A stretch of DNA of 64,000 nucleotides from Isoetes taiwanensis (taxonomy: Eukaryota > Streptophyta > Lycopodiopsida > Isoetales > Isoetaceae), in the NCBI GenBank assembly GCA_021234155.1, contig JAJEKV010000078.1:1056001-1120000 (forward strand). Direction: 5' to 3'. Shown here in pieces: positions 54,578-64,000 of the stretch (position 1 is its first letter; each line of letters begins with the position of its first letter). The notes beneath the pieces are model-generated. The model had not been told where the DNA came from. It saw only the letters and a list, made by a program, of their open reading frames with translations, and did not search any database. Both the position numbers and the translations under genes were made by a program.

Positions 54578-55503
54578 AAAAAGTATCTTTGGTGGGTATC
54601 AAATAAGCGCGATGCGGCACCCAAAGACTTTCCAAAGACTTTCCAAAGACTTTCCAGCACATTAGATCAATGCAATGCAGCCATGCAATTCGATCATACA
54701 TGCAAAATTTCAGGGCCTAATTTGGGATATTGAGTGAGCAATTAGAGAAAACCCATTTCTGCAGCAATTTTGGTAAAAGCGAACAAGATTTCTTAATTCA
54801 GCCCAAATTAAGCTAAATCGGATGGGGCTTTTCAGATTTTCATAATCAGCCATGCACCCATATCCTACTTGCAAAATTTCAGGACCTAATTTGGGATATT
54901 GTGTGAGCAATTAGAGAAAAACCATTTACGAATGGTTTTGGTACGGTGAAGAATTTTTTAATTCAGCCCAAATTAAGCTAAATCAGCTGGGGCTTTTTGA
55001 TTTTCATAATCGGCCATGCACCCATATCCTACTTGCAAAATTTCAGAACCTAATTTGGGATATTGAGTGAAAAATTAAAGAAAAATCATTCTTGCAACAG
55101 GTTTTTTGTAAAACAGTGAGAAATCTCTTAGGTCAGCCCAATTTAAGCAAAATTAGATGGGGCTTTTTAGGTGAATATGGTGAAAATGACAATCCTACCT
55201 TGGTGGATAAGTTTTATGAAAAGATATGATGGATTGAGCAACTAATTAGAGATTCACATGCCAATTTGGAGTTTGGGTCATTTACAAGCACTAGTCGGTT
55301 GCAATCTAATGAAATCGATGCTAATCGATGGAAAATTCGAGCAATGTGGAATGATTCTTGGCTGAAGAATCCCCTTAACAAATGAAGAGTGTAAAAAAAT
55401 GAACCCACCAGCACCCACGAGCACCCAAAAAAAAGCAGGAAGCAGGGGTGCTAAAAGCATGCGTCCGGACGCATGCTTTTGATACCCACCAACATACTTT
55501 TAC
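54578..55503. mobile_element. TIR insertion inside the LINE, with a 165-bp internal repeat
   Basis: The ends read AAAGTATCTTTGGTGGGTAT and its near reverse complement, giving TIRs of about 24 bp. Inside, three copies of an approximately 165-bp unit (about 54690-55160) contain AAATTTCAGG(A/G)CCTAATTTGG and AATTCAGCCCAAATTAAGC. A 13-bp triplet, AAAGACTTTCC, lies at 54625-54657. The LINE coding sense resumes after 55503. No transposase is present. Confidence 0.65.
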
Positions 55504-56479
55504 CCACTAAGCTGTTGGGTATTCCCTTTGGAGGATGTTTCCATGGGGAGGGTGTGGGGGATGAGATTTTGCGGGGGTTGAGAAACACCTCAATTGGTGG
55601 AAGGGTAGCAAGTTGTCCATGGCGGTAGGATCACTATTGCCAAGTCGGTGCTTTGTAGCACTCATGTGTATCTGACATCTGCGATGCTAGCTCCCTGAGG
55701 GTAAGATACGGGCTTTGGATAAGATTGTTGAAATTTTGTGTGGGGGGGGATGATGAAGGGGCGGTTGTTAAAGTGGCTTGGTGGAAGTGTCTCCGCCCAG
55801 GGAGGATGGGGGCTTGGCCATTGCGGATTTGGTAAAGATAGTAAGGTGTTGGTCTCCAAGTTTGTTTGGAGGCGTTCGCAGATGGAGCATCTTCTCACAG
55901 TGCGCACTTGTTGTTGCGATCTCTTAAGCCATTGTGTGGCATTTGGGAAGCCGTCTGCGTGCATGTGGAGTTGCCACAGGCTTTGTTGTATGGTCTCGGC
56001 CTTTCCCACATGCATCCCTTTTCTCACAGGAGGTTGTTGGGCTTGGGATCATGTCGTGTGCTCTTTCAGCTAGATTATACCTTAGTTTATCACCACTCTT
56101 CTCCTTTCTTGTGGGTTCCTCTACCCTGCAAGCACTTGCCCTTAACGCTGCGTGCATGCTCGGACCTTGAGCCCGTTGGAGGCGACTCTTTGTGCTCACC
56201 TTGGAGGATTGGTATTGGGATGGTCAGGCTAGCCGTGGGAGTTCTTCGGGCTCGCTTTTTGCTGAGGCGATGGCCGGGCTATCACGGGAGCACGTGGCGG
56301 TGAGTATTAAGCTACACATACCTATAGTCCCTCGGGATGATGTGGTGGTGCAGGGTTTGGAAGGTTCATCCGGATATTGTGTCTTCTTTGCTTTGTGCGG
56401 TCTTCTTACCGGGTGCGGCTATTCATGACTTGCCCCCCTTCGGGCAAGTGGTCTCTGCAGCTTAGGGCTCTCGATGGCC

Positions 56480-56960
56480 TTTCGGTTTGGACGTGGACAT
56501 GGAGCTCACTTCCCCACCCGAAGGTTAGGGTGCTTACGTGGCGTGGTGGTGGTGCCTTTGTTGTATCGTGGTGAATGCCCTTGTGAGTCGGTTTTAGGCG
56601 GGTGTGAGCCCTCTACGCCCTTGTTGTGGCCTTCATCGTGGAGACCGTGGAGCATTATGCGGTTTTATGCCCTCACTTGCAAGGCTGCTTTGCCGGGGAT
56701 TGGGTTAGGGCCTGTTTCGGTGAGATTGACTAGCCGCCAGATTGCCGCTTCATGTATATCGGTGCTTGGCCGCTCTTGCGCCCGAAGCCTTGCATTGCAT
56801 CGCGGGCTTGGTTGGTGTGGTTGATTTAGGCGGCGGTTGTGGATCTTCGGGGATTGACTGCAGCCTCTCGATTCCTCGACTTCGGTACAAGCTATTTCAA
56901 AGCTTTACGGTGTTCGGGAGTAGTAGAGGCGGAAGTTTGCCATTTGGCGGGACTTCTTGG
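56480..56960 (+). pseudogene. LINE C-terminal region (zf-RVT-like)
   Basis: HPKVRVLTWRGG (about 56517) matches the PKV..F.WR motif that opens the zf-RVT domain of plant LINEs. Cysteines follow (RGECPCE), with frame breaks. The 3' UTR runs to the poly(A) at 57128-57139. Confidence 0.6.
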
Positions 56961-57153
56961 GTGTTGTAGATGGTGATCGCGGTTTGTGCAATGATAGAGT
57001 TCGATTTTTACGTGAGTTTGTTGTGGAGTGTCGAGGTATCATTTGTCTCTTTGGGGCGATTCTCCTTCCTCCTCACTTGCTTTGTAACATTATCATTCTT
57101 TTAATATATTGATGACACAGTTCTTCCAAAAAAAAAAAAGTTTGGCATGTCTT

Positions 57154-59170
57154 TGAGATTGATGCATTCATTTTTGTCTTTGAGAAATGTATCTTTGGTA
57201 CATCCGGGAGTGAACCCCATCTTGTATCTTTGGATCTTATTGTAAATCAAATATCATTTCCTATAAGAAAAGGACGATTTTTCTAGAATCCCTTTACTTC
57301 ATAACAATACGCATTTGTTGGGCGCCGCGACTACTGCACCTGATTCCATCATCCTGGCTGTTAGAACTTGAACAGGGTATAATTCAAGAGATTGAATAGA
57401 ACTCAAAGAAAACTCAAGATCACTTCAATAATCAAACAAGATAGAAACACGAATATTGTCCAAGCATTGAAAAGCGTGTTTGCATTCAACTGCATAATCT
57501 ATTTAAACACATGAATTATCATATTTTTTGGCTTAGATTAAGCCCTAAGTTAACTTCGAGTGCCAGGGGATTCGACAATTTGCTTCCAAGCATAAGCCTG
57601 TTTAACCCTGATTTGCCATAGCCAGACCTCTGTTTGTAGCAATGAAGCCATCCAAAACCCACTGCTTCAATTAAGTTCAACCAAAAAATTACCTTTGCAT
57701 TCTTGTTGTTGCTGTTGCAATAAATTGAATCCAAGCTAAAACCCAGACTTCCTTCAATAGATCCCCATGATCTCATATGCCATGAACTCGACAGAAAATT
57801 AGAAAGCAAAGCCCATGTGAAAACTGGAGGTGGAGATTCTAGAAAGGAAAGAATCAAACTGAAAGATAGCAGTCTTGTGACAGTGACATGAAGGTCGCAA
57901 TCTCAGCCTCAATTTCAAAATATTAAGCACTGCCCTAGTAAATGGTGGACTTTTGCAAAAAGCTTAGAGGAGTTATAAAAGCTTAGAGGATGCCATAGCT
58001 TCAAAAATGGGGACTATAGAGTTCAGAGGGCATCTAGCTTTAGAATGGTGCTATGTTGCTTTCGAAAAACCGCCATAGCTTCTTCTCTAACTGCTTAAAA
58101 ATTGCCCATTTGAAGGTCCCCTCAGAGCAAGCGTTGGGCAAGCTTGCAAGAAATAAATGGCTTGAAGCACATGAATTTCTCTTCAGCAACTTCTTTGAAC
58201 AAACCGAATTTGAATCTATAATTTTGGAAACACATGGGTCGCCATAGCCAGTCGTGTGATGTTCTTTCTTAGGGAAACAGAGCTTGAGCGCTTCACAAAC
58301 AGACTGGGGCAGAAACCTCTACGTTACTCTGAACCCTTGATAAATAATCAAAGCTGGAGAGTTCAAATCCTCCATTGGGTACGAGATTTCTTTTGTCGGA
58401 AGAGGTGTTTCCAAGTAACCTAGCATTCAACCTACCCAAATCGATGTAGATGGTTGAGCGCCGAAAATGCCCAAAACCGCTGATATCCAAATCTGGCAGA
58501 CAGTCCAGCAAAAAGAAAGCGATGAAACCTCTGCCGGATAACAATTCTATTCTTCTTCTTCTTCTTATCTTTGCTTGGAAGCAAAGTTTTCCCACCGATC
58601 GATGAACCGCAACCAAGAGGTGAAGAACGAATGGCCGCCAGTGTGAGTACTCGGCGAAAAATAGATGGTCCCGATATGTGCCCCGGTGACACGGATATTC
58701 CAAAGGAATCAATCTATAAGAATTATATATGTTTAGATAGGAAAGTCTTGACTCATGCTATGGAAAGCTACTCTGGAAAGCTGCTCACCCGCGGCTTCCC
58801 TATAGGGAGGTATCTACAGCAATGGACTTCCCTATAACGTGGAGGAGGGTTTAGGTCTGTGCCACATGGCTCCAATCAGACTGTCAAGGTAAAGAAACGT
58901 TGCTTCAAAATCAGGAATTAAGAATGTAAGTAGGTGCATTTCCTGAGAAAAAAAGTATGCTACGTGGGGGCACACCATTGGACCAACAGGAAAAAAATAT
59001 GCCATGTGGCGTCACACCATTGGACCAACGCAGAATGACCCCTAACAGTTTTTTACGTATTAGGGAAGAATTATGGAATCGTTGCCACGAGGAAATTACA
59101 TCGAGTAATTTTTGAGGCGGCTCTAGACGAGGCAGCGCACTAGTGGCCGCAAGTGCGCCTCTGAGAAAAT
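57154..59170. other. Mixed sequence with one weak first-exon candidate
   Basis: No gene can be assigned. A plus frame from ATG 58631 (MAASVSTRRKIDGPDMCPGD) to 58837 lies after a CTT-rich leader and could be a short first exon or chance. At about 58950-59030 an imperfect direct repeat (CACACCATTGGACCAAC twice) is present. Confidence 0.25.
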
Positions 59171-59179
59171 TTAGAATAT

Positions 59180-60470
59180 AATAGAATAAAAATTTTATCG
59201 TCCACAGAGACCAATCAGCCTATGGGATCCAAAAAGGAGGCGCGACAAACGCATTACTGTCCGAGTTAAAAAATTCCCGTCCTGAGGGGTTTTCAGCCCG
59301 GGGGAAGCACCTAATGTAAAGTCTATATGGCATGTGCATGCATCGGGTTAAAAGAAATTATCCCTTATACAAAAATTTCCTAAGGAAATATACCTCATAT
59401 TTCATATACTCCTACCATATTTCTCTTATATATATACACAGATTTCAAGAAGAAAAATACCCCCTAGACCCCCTCCCATACACTCACGTTTTTTATGGTT
59501 TTTACTGAGTGCAACCCTCGGGGTTTTCGGGGGAAAAACCGTGACAGGAATAAAAGTGTTGTCAAACTGTACAGAGATCTATCATGATGGGAAAAAAATA
59601 TATAGACATATCAGGCAAGTGCCCAAGGACCGAGCTGATCCCGACGATCCATGACCTCTTGAAGGTACGACCCTAGCATCCACACCAAGGTCGTGCTCAA
59701 CATCTCATATAGGGGCTGGCCAAGCCAGACCAGAGCATAACGTGTCCGAATTTCATCATATGCCAGACAGCTCTAAAGGGTGTGGCATTCATCTTCCATA
59801 GCTCCAATTTGGCTGCATTGGCAAAGCCTCTCCTAACACGGCCCTCAATCCATCTCCATGTCTCAATCCGGAGATGATGTGCTCCTGTGCGGATAGAGGC
59901 AATGAATCTGTGCTTTTTCATGGGTAAATTGGTGCACAAGTAGCATTGCGGGCCCCCCGCCAGCATGGGGTTTATGTGGTGTGGTAATATGCCGTCTTAT
60001 ACTGTTCAAGATTGCTGGCATCCCAGAGCTTGTTGAGGAAGCATGTATCAAGGTACTATCTGAAGCTATCTCGGATGCACCTGTGATTCTGCACATTCCA
60101 TCTGGCCAACCACTGAGCTCTCTTTTTATGCCAGCAGGCCTTTAGGTGCCAAGGCCCCATTGCCACAGTGTAAGCGAGGTTAGGGAGGCGAGTATCGTCC
60201 ATACTGACCACCTTCTAAAAGTAGATGATATGTCGGTCAAGGGCCCCCATATGAAGAGGCAAGCAGCCTGTCTCCTGCAACAGTATTTGGTATGGAACTG
60301 TGGACTTTACCCCCAGGGCTCATGCCAAGAAAGCTTTCTGCACCTGCTCCAAGTCATTCCAAGTGGCGAGGGAAACCACCGGGCTCCAGACCTTGGCCCC
60401 TTCACGGCGCAGCAGAGCCATGGCTAGCAAGAAAGCTCCTTCGCCATAACTGCCCTTAGTATGCCACGTG
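59180..60470 (-). pseudogene. LINE 3' fragment, longest copy of the short-repeat-tailed family
   Basis: On the minus strand from 60430: VQKAFLA, VPYQILLQETGCLPL, then QWLARWN (about 60110) and, at about 59900-59780, HRFIASIRTGAHHLRIETWR, the conserved R-T-G-x-H-LRIET motif of LINE polymerases, followed by a decayed zinc-binding motif. The 3' UTR (about 59640-59210) ends GTGGACGATAAAAT next to A/T-rich TTTATTCTATTATATTC (59170-59200). Stops and frame breaks make it inactive. Confidence 0.65.
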
Positions 60471-61410
60471 TCACATCTCAAGACCTCTCAAGACAATATG
60501 GCACTTAGGAAATAATCTTGGCTAGAAGATGTTCCTCCCCTTAATGTAAACAATGACATAAGTACCTCGATGCCCAGTGACTGTTGAGTAGCTCTTCTTG
60601 GCAACTCATGTGTTTGTTCTTGATTTCTCGATCGCCCTTCCTGTAATTAGGCTACCCTGTTGACCCCTTGATCTTTGACCAGCTGAAGTTTCCTCCATAA
60701 GGTTGTCCTCTGGTTTTGAATTGCTCGAAGGAGAGGTCAAGGATCTGCAATAAAGGTTCATCTGGCCTATTTGACTGCCCTAAAGTGCACGGAGCAGCTA
60801 ATACTACAACAACAATAACTATTTATCTCTACTGTCTCTATAGTTCCTATATTTATGCCTTCTATCCAATCTAAGCCCAACTGAACATCTTAGCATTTGA
60901 CACATCACTAAAAGTTAAGAAATGCTGTTGTCTACTGTCATGGGGTTGGGAGCAAGACTTATGTTTATAAGTATACTTGGTGTGCTGGGATAAAATACCT
61001 TGGTAGAATGAATTCTTGGACAAAATTATCTATGGTATGAAAGGTATGGCAGAAGACACTTGATGGTGGTGTGCATGTGTTGGTGTGTCATATCAATATG
61101 TGGCACAATTTCTAAACCCCTGGCAACTAACTGGGTTGCTAAGAAAAACGTTTGATTATACTACCCTTTTGTAGACAAGAAGATGCTTAGCTAGCTAAGA
61201 GTGGCAACTATGAGACTAGCTTAAGATCCTTGGTTCTAACTCTAAAGACCTTGGACATCAATATTTTCTAATATGTTTAACTCACATATAGTTATCTTCT
61301 TTTTTAAAATGAAAGGGTGTTGGACTTTGTGCCTGGAACGCCGGAGTGCAGACGCATGCGGCGTTCCCTTTCAAGTTCCGGCTCCTCTTGCGGGACGCAA
61401 GTTGCCAGCT
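60471..61410. other. AT-rich sequence, nothing recognised
   Basis: No frame longer than about 50 codons with recognisable content, no repeats of note. Confidence 0.4.
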
Positions 61411-61426
61411 TTGAATGCAAAATTTG

Positions 61427-62055
61427 AATGGAAAATATGAGAGACCTCGATCACCTACATGGGATCTTCCCGGCGTTTCTACGAATTCTTCCCTCCATCA
61501 CACCGGTTTTTCCCATGGCGCCTCACTCCTCCTCACAGCTTACGATTCTTGGCGCCTCACTCCTCACAGCTACGATTTTTTCAGTCGAGTTCATGATCAA
61601 CAGGGGTAAGATATTACTTTCGAAATCTTGAAATACTTATACTTTGGATAATACAGATGCAAGATATATTCTAAGGATTGTTTTCTTTTGCAGGATTGCA
61701 GCTTCGGGATTAGCTTCTAATTCATGTTCGAATCTGTCCGCGGTTTATTGTCTTGCTTTGTAAATTCCTTGCAAAGGAAGAGGGAGATCCGATAGCCTCT
61801 GTGCAGCCCATCATCCAAGCTTTCGTAGTGTATGTTCCTCATATTATTTGCATCATGTGATCCTCCTAATATCATTTCGAAAATGGCTCCAGAAAATTTC
61901 AAGGTAATCGATGCTCCAGAGGTGCACTCAAATGGCTTGCCCGTCAAGAAGGTGCTCTTGCCTTTATTTTACAGAAAGTTGCGAAGGCTATCGTTTTCAT
62001 GCCAAAGTTCCATATGTAGGCTAAAAGAGCCACCCGATTTTGCATCTTCATAACA
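61427..62055 (+). other. Possible 5' exons of an unknown gene
   Basis: A frame from 61428 (MENMRDLDHLHGIF) runs to 61631, with a donor-like AGGGGTAAGAT at 61602-61610. A T-rich tract and TTGCAG at 61688-61695 could be an acceptor. A second ATG at 61882 opens MAPENFKVIDAPEVHSNG to 62053. A G-box-like context was not found. No family is recognised and the model is weak. Confidence 0.2.
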
Positions 62056-63850
62056 AACTTTTATCTTTCTGATATAACATACATAGAAGAGAGTCTGGTA
62101 TATTGGTCATCATTTTTCTTGCACTGTTCTATTCTGTCTATGGTAAATCCTCCTGGTATGTACAATTGTGATTTCAAAGATGTGGAATTCTGAAAAAGGG
62201 GAACTTAATAGTGGCAGATTAGGATTGTCTTTGAGTCTTATTACGATTTTATCCATTGTGGTGAAGCTGAATTTATAGTGGCAGATTAGGATTATCTTTG
62301 GGTCTTATTTTGATCCATTGTGGATTTTCTCCAGCTTGAAGAGGCAAAGTACAGGGCCTAAGTCCGGATGATAAATGTAAAGGCGAGACTCTTTCATGCG
62401 TTTCGAGCATGATCATGAGGGACTGGGGCATTTGTTTCTGCTACATCAGCCCTGCCTTGGTTATAATGCTGATACATAAATTGGCTTTGTATAGGATTCT
62501 CTCTACAATGAATGGCCTGCAGTGAAGTTAGTGTACACTTTTTAAGAGGTACTTTGCAAATATATTTTCCATCTTCATAGGGCTTTAAAATGTTAACAAG
62601 GGGTATCATGTTCATGGGAGAAATATCTGTATTTTCTTTTCTTGATATCTTAAGTTGCATGTTCAGTTTCTCAAAGGCTCCATGTTTTCTTATTATATGA
62701 TTTTGTAGTGCTCCTTTTGAGTTATAGAGGAGAGCAATTTAAGTTAAAGAAAATTGAGTTCATGGTAATCCATTCTCCACATTGTGCATGTCTAGAAGCT
62801 TCGTGTAAGGAATGCTTGATGTTCTGTTTGTAGGATGAATAGATAAGGAAAAATGTGAAAGATACATACAGTTTATATGGTGTGATGTAGGGCAATTCAA
62901 TTTGGTATTGCTTTAGGATCTCATTGCTTTCCAGTCAGCACAAGACTCAAATGACAAAAATATTGTGGATAGCCTTGCAATCTGGATTGGATAAGGATGG
63001 AGCAATGTAGACCAAGCTATGGAGGTACCACTTCACTCATTAGGGCGGATTTGGGGTCTCAAAATGGCCTCCTATCAGCCATTCCACGTCATATTTCCGC
63101 TCCTTTTTTCCCATGCCACCTAGGATACCAAACTCTCATAATTACAGATTTGCGTGGAATATTCTTCCGGGATAAGGGGGATTGCACATTCATGGCGCCA
63201 TATGTATTTAATTTGTTGGTTGTCGATGTGATGCAACACGTGCGCTTCTAAAATGCCACTTGCATTATAGCATCTTGGCAACTCATGGCGGTGTCTCTTG
63301 GTTTGTCGATACAAAAGCGTGCGGCGTCCACCGCCTTCTACATTTCAAAATTTGAATGTGTAGGTTGAAGCTTTGTATCAGATCAGACTTTCATTTCGAG
63401 GCGCTGTGGCTGCGCCTTAACCGATCTTCACTTCATCCTAATACACGCTTCCCGCCCCCTACAATTCGAAATTTGAATTTGCTTAATGTATAAAAGCATG
63501 GATTGTAGGAGAATGGACTTTTCGATTTCCATATGCACGTTGCAAATTTCAAAAACGAGGTTAGTACGGACGTTCGGCTCACACGAAGCGAATTGTGTTG
63601 GGGCATAAAAATTGTACACCTTCATTTCGCGCCGTGCGATCCACGCAGTATGGAAGTTGCTTGTTGTCAAATTAAACTTAAACACAAGTGAGGTCGGCAC
63701 TTACGTGGTTTTCTCGAGGAGGGTTTGGAGTGTTTTTTTTTTTAAATCCCAATTATCGACATAGTGTGACGTAGCATCTTGGTATTAAATAGTATGTTAA
63801 ATTGAATTATATGGTGTTCATTTGTAGGTTAAACTCAAATCATATAGGTT
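62056..63850. other. No gene recognised
   Basis: A 25-bp direct repeat (AGTGGCAGATTAGGATT at about 62210 and 62277) and two AATTTGAAT-containing short repeats (about 63345 and 63470) are seen. Coding signals are absent. Confidence 0.35.
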
Positions 63851-63965
63851 TAGGAATAAGGTTATAAAAGGAAGATATTGGATATTTAGGAATAAGGTTA
63901 AAAAAGGAAGATATTGGATATTTAGGATTAAGGTTAAAAAAGGAAGATATTGGATATGGCTCAAA
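63850..63965 (+). repeat. 38-bp tandem repeat, three copies
   Basis: Units read TTTAGGAATAAGGTTA then AAAAAGGAAGATATTGGATA. The third unit has GATTAAGG in place of GAATAAGG. Confidence 0.9.
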
Positions 63966-64000
63966 TTTGAGACATGCACATAATGGCATGTAATGATGGT

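Larger units (their letters stand above)
50327..57153 (+). mobile_element. Near full-length LINE (L1-like) with poly(A) and 16-bp target duplication
   Basis: The target duplication AAGTTTGGCATGTCTT is present at 50327-50342 and 57138-57153 without mismatch. The element (50343-57137, 6.8 kb) ends in a run of A. In order it shows an ORF1-like region, an APE endonuclease (52266 on), a reverse transcriptase (53600-54400) and a C-terminal zinc-binding region (about 56480-56950). The frame is broken many times, and a TIR element sits at 54578-55503. A perfect duplication beside many frame breaks is odd for an old copy. Confidence 0.9.

Noticed and set aside
58293-58712. Minus-strand frame with NGGFE, recalling DUF642 cell-wall proteins
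   Set aside because: Only five residues match and the rest has no DUF642 features.

Overview
The window reads as a stretch of a large, repeat-rich land-plant nuclear genome. The evidence is plant-type Copia, LINE and Helitron elements, spliceosomal introns, a plant ankyrin-PGG membrane protein and a remnant of the plant oxylipin cytochrome P450 family CYP74. I cannot name the species. The repertoire of unfamiliar element genes makes a fern, lycophyte, bryophyte or gymnosperm at least as likely as a flowering plant. Only one long ordinary host gene is intact, the ankyrin-PGG gene at 43233-45530. Almost everything else is mobile-element or duplicated sequence.

Layout. 1-7.9 kb: a minus-strand transposase-like gene (resembling DUF7869) cut in two by a nested Copia retrotransposon (1394-6771, LTRs about 2% diverged, target duplication GGTGC). 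8.2-9.4 kb: a broken CYP74-like gene. 10.1-16.6 kb: a pyrimidine-rich block with no convincing genes, bounded by 157-bp identical direct repeats. 16.6-28.4 kb: the most unusual part, a cluster of three element-like genes. Gene A (minus) is a small DUF8039-like protein. Gene B (plus) has an N-terminus resembling the histone H3 tail, then a ParB-like domain, then a region resembling a circularly permuted DNA methyltransferase. Gene C (minus) is an unknown small protein. The introns of genes A and B are filled with four different tandem arrays that share one 24-bp palindrome, and a solo copy lies just 3' of gene B. The middle of gene B is tandemly duplicated.

28.5-39.8 kb: two very long inverted repeats with different arms (1.6-1.8 kb and 2.1 kb) around the same 1.65-kb core. 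39.8-42.9 kb: a Gypsy scrap, a Helitron carrying an AG-rich tract, and a decayed duplicate of the ankyrin gene start with an inserted hairpin element. 43.2-45.5 kb: the ankyrin-PGG gene. 47.8-48.2 and 59.2-60.5 kb: 3' fragments of a second LINE family ending in short tandem repeats. 50.3-57.1 kb: an almost full-length plus-strand LINE with poly(A) and a perfect 16-bp target duplication, itself hit by a TIR element. The remainder to 64 kb is mostly featureless, with two weak exon candidates.

How it may fit together. Genes A and B diverge from one about 0.5-kb spacer and gene C converges on B. All three carry plausible splice sites. Together with the shared palindrome this suggests one mobile element whose protein may bind or modify the palindrome; that functional link is inference. 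A caution applies throughout: differences between duplicated copies fall preferentially at CAG/CTG trinucleotides. That pattern is expected of base-calling error at methylated CHG sites, so many apparent frameshifts here may not be real.
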